Shown one piece after another: positions 8,830 through 17,488 of a stretch of 43,979 bases of DNA (its first letter is position 1; each line of letters begins with the position of its first letter). The notes under the pieces are model-generated. The model had not been told where the DNA came from and did not search any database. It saw only the letters and a program-made list of their open reading frames with translations. The stretch spans positions 1 to 43,979 of the forward strand of contig CAZOOP010000034.1 of NCBI GenBank assembly GCA_964581465.1, read 5' to 3'. A program made the translations under genes and the position numbers. Source of the DNA: WJMB01 sp964581465 (GTDB taxonomy: Bacteria; RBG-13-66-14).

Positions 8830-9166
8830 GGCTGGATACGCTTCGGGTGACACCCCTGGCATTCCATTGACGTGTTCAATCAAGCTAAGGATACCCTCCT
8901 TCGCTGTTAGAATATGCTATGAAGTGACCATAACGTCGTGGAGTGTCCAATTGCGCTTAAGACTTCTATGAAGCGGTTGGTGGATAGCGGTTGGTGGATA
9001 GCGGATCGTGCTCAACCGCCCGTTACGGTGCGGTGGAGGCTTGGAGGGCTTCATCGAAATAGTATCGATCCGGACTGCCAAGGAATGCTTGGAGCGCAAC
9101 CGCTCATCACGGCATGCCGGGAATGGATATCCCGCGAAAAGCGCGTATTTGCAAGCATTAAACCTA
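8830..9166. other. Spacer with a 14-bp tandem duplication
   Basis: No gene is supported. The only structure seen is a perfect direct duplication of GCGGTTGGTGGATA at 8973-8986 and 8987-9000. The spacer ends at the left end of a family 1 MITE. Confidence 0.6.
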
Positions 9167-9507
9167 GGCATCATGGAACGTGTTCGGACCAAATCAGGTT
9201 GAACAGGATCGGCCAGCCGAGCCGTTATTGACTCCCCGGAAATGCGCCGTTCGGGGGCAAGCGTTCAGATAGCATGCCCTTATTGCTTGTTATTGAGACA
9301 TTTAGGAGTATGCGACAATCTGCTCTCAGGGCATTATATTGTCCGCTGTTATCAGGGACCGCCAAGGATCGCCAAGGATTACCAAGGATCAGTCCCGGAT
9401 TCGCCGCCACTTTTCCACGGCTGTAAAGTAACAGGTATCCGGTAATCATCATCTCTATTATCAACAGGATACAATCACAGTCGGGTTCGGAGAGGTTATA
9501 CGATCCC
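9167..9507 (+). mobile_element. Family 1 MITE, copy A (IS1595-related)
   Basis: This 341-bp element has left end GGCATCATGGAACGTG and a right end whose reverse complement begins GGGATCGTATAAC; both continue into a GGACC/GAACC block. Flanking 8-mers TAAACCTA and TAAGCCCA agree at 6 of 8 positions, a plausible decayed target duplication. The interior keeps a short frame encoding ACPYC, then NLLSGHYIVRC, resembling the N-terminal zinc ribbon of an IS1595 transposase; the catalytic part is absent. It is therefore best read as an internal-deletion derivative. Confidence 0.85.
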
Positions 9508-9643
9508 TAAGCCCATTAGCCGATGCTCGATAACAACGCCTCGTAACACTTGCTCAGAGGGCATGCAGTAGCCATTTGTTCGTCACCAGGCGACATAAAC
9601 GATCCATTCAGGGTCGGCATCACAGTTTAACTGGTGGAGTGAG

Positions 9644-10918
9644 TTGGGCGAATCGGAAAAAAGCCGCGGTTTGTTGTCCCTGCTCGGCGCCACGATGCGC
9701 GAGGCGACGCGCATCGCCCTGGACGCCATCCGCTCCAACAAGATGCGCAGCTTCCTCACTGTGCTGGGCATTATCATCGGCGTCACGGTGATCATCACCC
9801 TGGTCAGCATCATCCAGGGGATGGAGAACGCCATCGCCGAGCAGATCGGCTCTTTGGGCTCCAACTTCATCATGGTTACCAAAGAGCCGGCGGTGCAGTT
9901 CGGTCGGCCTAACCCGGAAACCTGGTACCGTCCCGAGCTGGAGTTCGAGGACGCCGAGGCGATCATGGAGCACTGCCCCGACGTCCAGTACGCCTCGCCG
10001 ATCAACTTCACCGTGGCCTCGATCTCCCACGGCGGCTATCGGACCAACTCGATGCAGATCATCGGCGGCAACGAGTACATCAGTCGCATCTACTCCCTGC
10101 CGGTGGAGCACGGCCGCGACTTCACTCCGACCGACATTCAGTCGCGCCGCCGCGTGGTGGTACTGGGCGCGGGCATCGTCGAGTCCCTCTTCCCGAACCA
10201 GGACCCCCTGGGCCGCGAGGTGCGCATCGGCGGTCACCGCTTCACGGTCATCGGAGTGCTGGAGCGCCGCGGCGAGTTCTTCGGCATGAGCCAGGACGAC
10301 TTCGTCGCCATCCCCTACACAACCCTGGACACCACCCTGGAGCCGCTGCGCTCACGCCAGGTGACCCTGGAGATCGCCGCGATCAGCACCAGTCCGGCCA
10401 CGGTTTTCCGCGCCAACAACCAGATCGAGACGCTGATGCGCAACCGGCGCGGGTTGAAGCCCAACGAAGAGAACAACTTCGAGGTGACCACCCAGAGCGG
10501 CCTGCTCGAGGTCTTCGAGGAGATCACCACGGTCATCTACGCCATCATGGTCGGCGTGGCCTCGATCTCGCTGCTTGTCGGCGGCATCGGTATCATGAAC
10601 ATCATGCTGGTCGCCGTCACCGAGCGCACCCGGGAGATCGGCATCCGCAAAGCGCTGGGCGCCCGCCGTCGCGACATCCTGACCCAGTTCGTCATCGAGA
10701 GCGTGATCCTGACGCTCTTCGGCGGAGCGGTGGGGGTGGGTCTCGGCCTGCTGCTGGCCTGGGGGCTGGGCTCCCTGCTCGAGCTGCCCAACGCCGTCAG
10801 CGTCTGGGCCGTGGGGCTGGGGCTGGGCTTCTCGACCTTCGTCGGCTTGAGCTTCGGCGTCTTCCCGGCGGTCAAGGCCTCGCGCCTGGACCCCATCGTC
10901 GCCTTGCACTACGAGTAG
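9644..10918 (+). CDS. MacB/FtsX-type ABC transporter permease
   Basis: Protein of 424 residues. A first membrane helix at about 36-58 (SFLTVLGIIIGVTVIITLV) follows the typical DAIRSNKMR lead. A periplasmic MacB-like core domain comes next (about 60-280), then three helices in the C-terminal FtsX domain with VGGIGIMNIMLVAVTERTRE and IGIRKALGARRRDIL. Such permeases power lipoprotein release, efflux or signalling by mechanotransmission and need a partner ATPase. None is adjacent, so it is an orphan here. A TTG start at 9644 is chosen because GGAG lies five bases upstream; ATG at 9695 is possible. A family 1 MITE ends 136 bp upstream. Confidence 0.88.
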   Translation: MGESEKSRGLLSLLGATMREATRIALDAIRSNKMRSFLTVLGIIIGVTVIITLVSIIQGMENAIAEQIGSLGSNFIMVTKEPAVQFGRPNPETWYRPELEFEDAEAIMEHCPDVQYASPINFTVASISHGGYRTNSMQIIGGNEYISRIYSLPVEHGRDFTPTDIQSRRRVVVLGAGIVESLFPNQDPLGREVRIGGHRFTVIGVLERRGEFFGMSQDDFVAIPYTTLDTTLEPLRSRQVTLEIAAISTSPATVFRANNQIETLMRNRRGLKPNEENNFEVTTQSGLLEVFEEITTVIYAIMVGVASISLLVGGIGIMNIMLVAVTERTREIGIRKALGARRRDILTQFVIESVILTLFGGAVGVGLGLLLAWGLGSLLELPNAVSVWAVGLGLGFSTFVGLSFGVFPAVKASRLDPIVALHYE

Positions 10919-10941
10919 ACGAATGAGCGTCAATGTCGCCG

Positions 10942-10972
10942 AACGGGTTGGATGCTTGTCCAGCCCGTTTAC
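10942..10972 (+). terminator. Probable terminator after the permease gene
   Basis: Stem AACGGGTTGGA / TCCAGCCCGTT (one G-T pair) with a six-base loop, followed by a short TTT. It lies 23 bp past the stop codon. The T-run is short, so efficiency is uncertain. Confidence 0.6.
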
Positions 10973-11745
10973 GCCACCGGCCCGCATTCTCCAAGCCGCA
11001 GGTCGGCCCGTAATCCAATCGCCATCCCTGGTCGTCCCTCTGGATGGTCCCCGCCTGACGGAACCTTGAGTAATGTGGTTATCGCTAACAATCCCTTCTG
11101 GCTGCTTCATCGACACTATGCAGTCATCTTCCTGCGGTCTGTTTGTAGCGGCATTACACGAGCCGCACGTAATGCCGCGGTGAAGCGGGAGGCTTTCTGC
11201 GGTCAGTCGGGCGCTTGGGTTTGCTGAAGTCTTGAGCGAAGCGGAGATAAAGAACCAACTCCACACAACGGTTACCACTCCCTTCAATAGACTGGGTATC
11301 AAGATGCTCCGGCGGACCCAGGACTTGCGATACGACGTACCGGCATAGACGGGTTGAAGACGGGTTGTTGTACTAATCGTTAAGCTTATCATAGCGGTTG
11401 ACCTTTGTTTTTCAAGTGCTCGAGTTACCGGCTCAGGTGGTGTTCGCCAGCTTGCGCAAGCGTCCGCCGCCGAAGCCCAGTCGGCGCTGACTAGAACGTA
11501 AGGCGCTGCATGACAGACAGATATGAGAATTGATCGCCGTACTGAAAAGGCCGTCAGCTAAGAGGGTTCTCACCAATTCTGTTAGCTTTAAAAACAGGAG
11601 CGCACATCGAGCGAGATGCTTGTGGCGGGTAGGTGGATTACCACATTCATCAGATGCCTGTGGAGACGTGAATACACACGAATACTGCTAGAAACCATCG
11701 GTCTCGACGACGATGCTTCGATCAGTAATCGCTATTATCAAGCAA
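10973..11745. other. 773-bp spacer, no gene recognised
   Basis: Only short frames without recognisable similarity are present. Base composition is lower in GC than the flanking genes. It probably holds decayed insertions, but no ends could be matched to the three repeat families. It is bounded on the right by family 1 copy B. Confidence 0.5.
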
Positions 11746-12064
11746 GGCATCATGGAACGTGTCCGGACCATATCAGGCTGATGGGGATAAACCTGCCGGG
11801 CCGCTGTTGACTCCATGAATATGCCTTCTAGAAGCAAACGTTCACTTGGTATACCCTTATTGCTTGATTTTATGACACTTAGGCTTCTGTGACATTCTGC
11901 AGCCAGGGCGGATACAGGTCCGCTGGTACCATGGTTCGCTAAGGATCAGGCCCGTGTAATTTGCCACTTTTTGACTACCCGTTTTTAACATATCTCATAA
12001 GGGTATCTCCTATGTTATCATCAGTATACAATCACGATCGTGTCCGGATAGTGTATACGATGCC
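11746..12064 (+). mobile_element. Family 1 MITE, copy B, with 8-bp target duplication
   Basis: This 319-bp element begins GGCATCATGGAACGTG and ends GTATACGATGCC, so the terminal six bases are perfect inverted repeats (GGCATC / GATGCC). The flanks are TCAAGCAA (11738-11745) and TCAAGCAT (12065-12072), a 7-of-8 match, which is the 8-bp duplication expected for IS1595-family transposition. The interior aligns with copies A and C but the zinc-ribbon frame is broken. Confidence 0.9.
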
Positions 12065-12220
12065 TCAAGCATATATAATGAGCAAGCAACGTGGGATGAA
12101 GTTTGCAGGCTAGACTTGATACAGCTTAACCTCGTCGCAGCCGCTTTATCGAAGAGGATCGGAGTTTCAAGTTGGAGTGGGCTGGACCGGGATCGTGTGT
12201 GATGCCATGCCTTTTTGATT

Positions 12221-12551
12221 GGGATCGTATACCCTATCCGGACCTGACTGTGATTGTATCCTATTGATAATAGAGAAGATGAATATCGGACACCTGTCAT
12301 AGAACGGGTCGTTGAAAAGTGGCGGCGAATACGGGCCTGATCGTTAGCGATCCTTGGCGATCCCCGATGACAGTGGACAATAATATGCCCTGAGAACAGA
12401 TTGCCGCATAATCCTAAGTGTCTCAAAAATAAGCAATAAGGGCATGCGATAAACGCTTGCTCCCAATCGGCGTATTATCCGGGGAGTCGAAAACGGCCCG
12501 GCAGGCCGATCCCAATCAACCTGTTTTGGTCAGAACAAGTTCTCTGATGAC
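12221..12551 (-). mobile_element. Family 1 MITE, copy C, with 8-bp target duplication
   Basis: This 331-bp copy lies in reverse orientation, running from GGGATCGTATACC to TGATGAC. The flanks TTTTGATT (12213-12220) and TCTTGATT (12552-12559) match at 7 of 8 positions. Read on the minus strand, the interior keeps ACPYC, then NLFSGHIIVHC and an Arg-rich segment, the same zinc-ribbon-like frame as copy A. It lies 157 bp from copy B and in the opposite orientation. Confidence 0.9.
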
Positions 12552-12728
12552 TCTTGATTTCTGTTGAATGAATGACGTTGATTGATTAGTCCAGGAGCGT
12601 CTGGGATGCCTGAGACTGATCCAGTTTTTATGGTGTTCATGGATATTTGCCCTTGTTGAGACACATCGCGATCGAACGTACACCACGGACCTCCGGGTAG
12701 CTGACAAAACAGGCCGGACGCTTCGACC

Positions 12729-12756
12729 TTGCGGATTGCCGCCAGTTTAGTATAAT
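12729..12756 (+). promoter_or_regulatory. Candidate sigma70-type promoter for topA
   Basis: TTGCGG at 12729-12734, a 16-bp spacer and TATAAT at 12751-12756. The -10 is perfect. It lies 110 bp upstream of the topA start. Confidence 0.6.
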
Positions 12757-12866
12757 CTCCCCCCGCTACCCCGGATGCCGCTACGGCTTCCCGCCGCAAG
12801 CGCCCTTTGACCGTACCGGCTCACCTCGACCCTCGAACAGCGCAGCTCCCTCTTCCCCAACCCCGT

Positions 12867-15359
12867 ATGGCAACCAAGAAAACCCCCAAAACCAGGACCA
12901 AAAAGCCCCTGGTGATCGTCGAGTCGCCGACCAAGGTGCGCACAATCAGCCGCTACCTGGGCGGTGATTACCGCGTGGCCTCGAGCAAGGGGCACATCCG
13001 CGACCTGCCCAAGAGCAAGCTCAGCGTTGATCTGGCCGACGGCTTCGCCCCGACTTACGAGGTCATCCCGCGCAAGAAGAAGGTCGTCGAGGAGCTGCGC
13101 CGCGAGGCCCGCGGGTCCAAGGTCTACCTGGCCTGCGACCCCGATCGCGAGGGCGAGGCCATCTGCTGGCACCTGGCCCAGTTGATCGACAACGGCGCCG
13201 ATCTCTACCGCATCACCTTCAACGAGATCACCAAGTCCGCCATCCTCAAGGCCCTGGAGAACCCGGGCCGTATCGACCAGGCTCTGGTCGACGCCCAGCA
13301 GGCCCGACGCATCCTCGACCGCCTGGTGGGCTACCAGGTCTCGCCGATCCTCTGGAAGGCGGTCCGCCGCGGCCTCTCGGCCGGGCGGGTGCAGTCGGTG
13401 GCCCTGCGCCTGATCGTCGAGCGGGAGCTAGAGCGCGAGGCCTTCGACGCCGAGGAGTTCTGGATCGTCACCGCCGCCCTGGAGGTCCCCGGCGGCGACA
13501 CCGTCGAGGCCCAACTGGTGCGCCTGGACGGCAAGAAGGCCCGCCTGCGAAGCTGGGAATCCGTCCGCGATCTCTTCAACGACCTCCACGAGCAGCCCTG
13601 GCGCGTCGCCGACTTCAAGAAACGTCTGCACAAGCGGCGTCCGCAACCACCCTACATCACCAGCACCCTGCAGCAGGACGCCTCGACCCGGTTGGGCTTC
13701 AACCCCAAGCGAACCATGCGCGCCGCCCAGCGCCTCTACGAGGGCGTCGAGCTGGGCAAACAGGGCCAGGTCGGTCTGATCACCTATATGCGCACCGACT
13801 CGGTGCGCATCTCCGACGAGGGCCTTACCAAGGCCCGGGACTGGATAGGCCGCAACCACCCCGACTACCTGCCCGCCAAGGCCCGAAGCTACCGGGGTAA
13901 GAAGGGCGCCCAGGACGCCCACGAGGCCGTCCGGCCCACGGACCCCGACCTCGAACCGTCCAGGATCGCCAGGTATCTCGATCCCGACCAGCGCAAGCTT
14001 TACGAGCTGATCTGGGGACGCTTCCTGGCCTCGCAGATGACCCCGGCGATCTACGACAAGACCGAGGCCCGTCTCGAGTGCGACCGGGCCGAGTTCTCGG
14101 CCAAGGGTTCGGTGCTGCGCGACCCCGGTTTCCTGACCGTCTATCCGGACCCCGGCCGGGGCGAAGACAACCGGCTGCCCGTGCTCGAGGTCGGCAGCGA
14201 GCTGGAACCCGTCTGGCTCGACGGCCGCCAGAAGTTCACCCAGCCGCCGGCGCGCTTCAAGGCCGCCAGCCTTGTCAAGGAGCTCGAGAAGAGCGGCATC
14301 GGCCGACCGTCGACCTACGCCGCCATCCTCTCGACCCTGATGGACCGCGAGTACGTCGTCACCGGCCCCAACCGTTCCCTGGTGCCCACCGAGCTGGGGC
14401 GCCTGGTGATCAAGCTGCTGCTGGTCGGCTTCCCCAAGCTGCTCAAGGTCGACTTCACCGCCGAGATGGAGCGGGACCTCGACGAGATCGCCCGGGGCGA
14501 GCGGGACTGGCGCGGCGTCCTCGACGCCTTTTACACGGCCTTTCGCCCCGAGCTCGAACGCGCCGAGAAGGAGCTGCCCAAGCGCCGTGACCGCGAAACC
14601 CGACTCGAAGGGGTCCAGTGCCCCCTCGACGACGGCGACCTGGTCATCAAGTTCGGCAAGGCCGGACCCTTCGTCGGCTGCACCAACTACCCTGAGTGCA
14701 CCTTCACCGCCAACTTCCACCGCGACGACGACGGCGGGATCGTCCTCGAGGAGCGCTCCAACAACAATGGCGCCGACAAGCCCGAACCCACCGACGTTCC
14801 CTGCCCGCTGTGCGGCGAAAAGATGGTGGTGCGCTCCGGGCGTCGAGGCGAGTTCCTGGGCTGCAGCCGCTACCCCGACTGCAAGGGCACCCTGGACTTC
14901 ACCCTCGACGAAAACGGCGGGATCGTCCCCGAAGAGGCCCCGGACCCGTCCGACGCTCCGACCTGCGAGAAGTGCGGCGCGATCATGGTCCGCCGCAAGG
15001 GACGCTTCGGACCCTTCTGGGGCTGCTCCAACTACCCCAAGTGCCGGAGCATTGTGCGCATCGAGCAGACACCGGAGGAGAAGGAACAGGCCAAGCGCGA
15101 GGCCGCCGAGCGACGCAAGAAGAACCAGGAGCCCGAGAAGCTGAACCTGCCCTGCCCCGTCGAGGGCTGCTCCGGGACGCTGATCGTCCGGATAAACCGC
15201 TATGGCAAGGAGTTCTTCGCCTGCGACGCCTACCCGGAGTGCAAGTTTTCCTGCAACCGCCGCCCCGTGGAAAGCCCCTGCCCCAACTGCGGTTTCTCCT
15301 GGCGCGAACCCTACTACAAGAAGCTGCGCTGCCACCACTGCGGTCACAGCGGTCCCTAG
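12867..15359 (+). CDS. topA: DNA topoisomerase I (type IA)
   Basis: Protein of 830 residues that relaxes negative supercoils. The N-terminal TOPRIM domain holds VIVESPTKVRTI and the acidic DPDREGEAI motif. The core holds the catalytic tyrosine Y307 in GLITYMRTDS and the QDAHEAVRPT motif. The C-terminus carries four topo C4 zinc fingers (starting CPLDDGD, CPLCGEK, CEKCGAI, CPVEGCS) and a fifth short Cys4 ribbon (CPNCGFSW to CHHCG) at the very end. Start ATG at 12867 (MATKKTPK) is chosen over TTG at 12807, since the extra 20 residues look unlike the family. No clear Shine-Dalgarno sequence is seen. The full set of fingers is at the long end for bacterial TopA. Confidence 0.96.
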   Translation: MATKKTPKTRTKKPLVIVESPTKVRTISRYLGGDYRVASSKGHIRDLPKSKLSVDLADGFAPTYEVIPRKKKVVEELRREARGSKVYLACDPDREGEAICWHLAQLIDNGADLYRITFNEITKSAILKALENPGRIDQALVDAQQARRILDRLVGYQVSPILWKAVRRGLSAGRVQSVALRLIVERELEREAFDAEEFWIVTAALEVPGGDTVEAQLVRLDGKKARLRSWESVRDLFNDLHEQPWRVADFKKRLHKRRPQPPYITSTLQQDASTRLGFNPKRTMRAAQRLYEGVELGKQGQVGLITYMRTDSVRISDEGLTKARDWIGRNHPDYLPAKARSYRGKKGAQDAHEAVRPTDPDLEPSRIARYLDPDQRKLYELIWGRFLASQMTPAIYDKTEARLECDRAEFSAKGSVLRDPGFLTVYPDPGRGEDNRLPVLEVGSELEPVWLDGRQKFTQPPARFKAASLVKELEKSGIGRPSTYAAILSTLMDREYVVTGPNRSLVPTELGRLVIKLLLVGFPKLLKVDFTAEMERDLDEIARGERDWRGVLDAFYTAFRPELERAEKELPKRRDRETRLEGVQCPLDDGDLVIKFGKAGPFVGCTNYPECTFTANFHRDDDGGIVLEERSNNNGADKPEPTDVPCPLCGEKMVVRSGRRGEFLGCSRYPDCKGTLDFTLDENGGIVPEEAPDPSDAPTCEKCGAIMVRRKGRFGPFWGCSNYPKCRSIVRIEQTPEEKEQAKREAAERRKKNQEPEKLNLPCPVEGCSGTLIVRINRYGKEFFACDAYPECKFSCNRRPVESPCPNCGFSWREPYYKKLRCHHCGHSGP

Positions 15360-15927
15360 GGCCTCACCGAACAGAGCGCCCAATCATCCCCGGGGTATCA
15401 CCAGGGCACGTTGTCGGCCACTGCCTGGGGAAACCGGGCTGCAACGTCTATGCTGTAGAGAGTTCGGGGTTGAGTTCCGCTTCGCTGACGGCGTCAACCC
15501 GATCATACGCCAAGCCGCGACTAGAGCTTAACCAGATAAAAGGTTGCCTAACGCTAGTTATTCAAGATTCGCAGTTTAGACCTGATCGTTTCGACCGTCA
15601 GCCAACCGCTTCTTTTCCGATCCTGGCCGCCGCCGCGACGCCGCTGCTATGATAAACCCCGACACCACACCTTTTTTCGCCTTCAACAACTGACAAGCGA
15701 TGGGACCGTCGCCATCGGGCGCATCCCAACCGACCGGAGTCAACAAACCTCGTCTATTCTCTGCGCCTATAACAAACCTAGGCCCACCGTCACAAAGGCG
15801 CGGCATAATAATGGCGGCGATTATCAGCTAAAGAGCACTGACTGACAATCTTCTAACAACATCTAAAGGTTCAATACCAAGTGATTATTCCTTTATCAAA
15901 CACCCTATTCGAGATAATATTTCTAAT
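15360..15927. other. 568-bp spacer after topA, no gene recognised
   Basis: Short frames only. No strong terminator follows topA. The GC content falls towards the right, where family 1 copy D begins. Confidence 0.5.
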
Positions 15928-16604
15928 GGCATCATGAAACGTGTACGTACCAACTCTGGCTGTTTGCGATCAACCTGCGAGACCTTTATGGACTCCCTGA
16001 AATGCATCTTTTTAGAAGCAAACGTACATATAGCATGCCCTTATTGCCCGTTATCACAACATTACGATAAGGATAATCACAGAAGATGAACAAAACATTC
16101 ACAAGTCAGGAATGCCACATCGAGAATGGTGCTTGGAGATTAGCCTCAGCGGTGCGTCAAGCAGCGAAGGCGGATAACGGACGAAGCTGCTAAAGCGAGC
16201 AATTATTCGTCGTCAGCAGGTTGTACACGCACAGCCTGGTCGAAACCTGAATGGGATCAACAGCCTCGGGCTTCCGGTGGAACTCAATACAAGGCCGGGT
16301 ATGGTGCCACCAAACAACGGGATGGCAATGGCGGCCAGTGTGAACGATAAAGCAATGAATTACAATCTATTAGCTGGATGAATCGGTTCAGGTGCGAGTG
16401 ATAATCCCTTACAATATATAGGAGTCGGCGGCAATCCGCTGTCAGGGCATGGTCAAGTGAGCTGATATCTAGGCTCGCCGAGGACGACGCTCTGCTTAGT
16501 CGCCAGTTTTCGACTGCCCGTTTTATGACTGGGATCTCATGCTAATCACGTCTACTATCAACAGGATACAATCTCGATCAGGTCCGGTCAGGGTATACAA
16601 TCAC
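15928..16604 (+). mobile_element. Family 1 MITE, copy D, split by a family 2 insertion
   Basis: The left end GGCATCATGAAACGTG is at 15928, and a right end matching the other copies (AACAGGATACAATCTCGATC, then GGTCCGGTCAGGGTATAC) finishes near 16604. The interior includes the block encoding ACPYC, interrupted at 16069 by a family 2 element, and resumes at 16409 with GGAGTCGGCGGCAATC and CAGGGCAT as in copies A and C. Without the 339-bp insert and its duplication the element would be about 330 bp, the normal size. No convincing outer target duplication remains. Confidence 0.85.
16070..16408 (-). mobile_element. Family 2 MITE, copy 3, nested in family 1 copy D
   Basis: This 339-bp element is in reverse orientation, ending in GTGATAATCCC. 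It is flanked by TTACGATA (16062-16069) and TTACAATA (16409-16416), a 7-of-8 target duplication made of family 1 sequence. This shows that it entered a pre-existing family 1 copy. Confidence 0.9.
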
Positions 16605-16749
16605 GGTTTGAAAAGAGAAAACGGGCGAGCATCCGCGCCACCGGCGGCTTGCGCGTGGTGATCAGCACAAGCGGACTCTATCTCCAATACCCTTTACAAT
16701 CAGAAACGAGAAGAATACCGACCAATACCTTTTCGGATCCCCAACCACG

Positions 16750-17163
16750 ATGACACCGCGCAAACTCGGCGACAAGCAGGTCTACGCCCTCTCCCGGCTG
16801 GCCGAGGACGCCACGCTCAACCTGGGCGAGGCCGCCGGCGATTACGCCGTGGCCCCGGGCAAGCGGGTGCTGGTCATCCGCGGCGGAGTCCTGGGACCTC
16901 TGGTGGTCTGCGAAGACGTCTTTGGAGCCCTGCCCGAGGAGGTGCAGCGCGGTCTATTCAGCGAGCACCTCTTCCTGGACGAAAGCGAGATCGACGAGCG
17001 CGGGCGCCTGCTGATCGGCGAGCGCATCCGCGAGGCCTACGGCCTGCGCTGCGGTGACGAGGTGCTGCTGGCCTTCGCCAGGGACCGCGGCCTGCACCTG
17101 ATCCTGCGCGGCGGCCTCTTCGGCCGAGCCCAGGGCACACCCACACTGCCGCGCCTGCGCTGA
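16750..17163 (+). CDS. MraZ/AbrB-like small protein
   Basis: Protein of 137 residues. The segment at about 80-118 (ESEIDERGRLLIGERIREAY, then GLRCGDEVLLAFA) resembles the second SpoVT-AbrB repeat of MraZ, which binds DNA as a ring; the N-terminal half (GKRVLVIRGGVLGPLVVCED, then VFGALPEEV) is a plausible first repeat with a divergent hairpin. MraZ normally heads the division and cell-wall cluster, but here the gene is alone, followed by its own terminator and then dnaA on the opposite strand. A role as a DNA-binding regulator is inferred, not shown. Codon use matches the neighbouring core genes. Confidence 0.6.
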   Translation: MTPRKLGDKQVYALSRLAEDATLNLGEAAGDYAVAPGKRVLVIRGGVLGPLVVCEDVFGALPEEVQRGLFSEHLFLDESEIDERGRLLIGERIREAYGLRCGDEVLLAFARDRGLHLILRGGLFGRAQGTPTLPRLR

Positions 17164-17210
17164 ACAGCCAGCAGATTAGACTGCCCAATGTAGAATAACT
17201 CACAATGGCA

Positions 17211-17243
17211 AACAGCCACCCCCCAAAGGGGTGGCTGTTTTTT
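17211..17243 (+). terminator. Strong rho-independent terminator
   Basis: A perfect 12-bp stem AACAGCCACCCC / GGGGTGGCTGTT with loop CCAAA is followed by a T-run. It ends the MraZ-like gene. Confidence 0.93.
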
Positions 17244-17282
17244 GGCGTTTTCGCTTGCTTGTACCATCGTAGACTGCCGATA

Positions 17283-17483
17283 CCGCCGGCGACCTCCGCC
17301 GCCTTCACGCTTGGATCATCACCCTCGGCTATGAACCGGCGCGCGGAGTTGGCACGTTTCTTGCGCAGTCGAACGCCGGTTCGACGGACGGCCCGCCCTT
17401 CCGCAAGAAACGTGCCAACTCCGCGCGCCCGGCTTGGTTGAGGCGGTTTGGTCGCCGGTCGGCTCGGCGGAGGTCGCCGGTGG
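17283..17483. repeat. Family 3 two-tier palindromic element, copy 2
   Basis: Outer arms at 17283-17300 and 17466-17483 match at 17 of 18 positions. Inner arms at 17345-17364 and 17403-17422 are perfect over 20 bp and extend outwards to 17339 and 17428. The inner arm reads GGAGTTGGCACG, where copy 1 reads GGCGTTGGCACG, and the right arm carries the compensating change (CTCC for CGCC). It lies between the convergent MraZ-like gene and dnaA, ending 6 bp from the dnaA stop. Confidence 0.9.
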
Positions 17484-17488
17484 GTGGG

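Noticed and set aside
10952..11227. Plus-strand frame of 91 codons after the permease
   Set aside because: It begins inside the probable terminator hairpin and shows no recognisable family or ribosome binding site.
13428..15383. Open frame of 651 codons on the minus strand over topA
   Set aside because: It is the antisense shadow of topA, whose motifs are unmistakable; long antisense frames are expected at this GC content.
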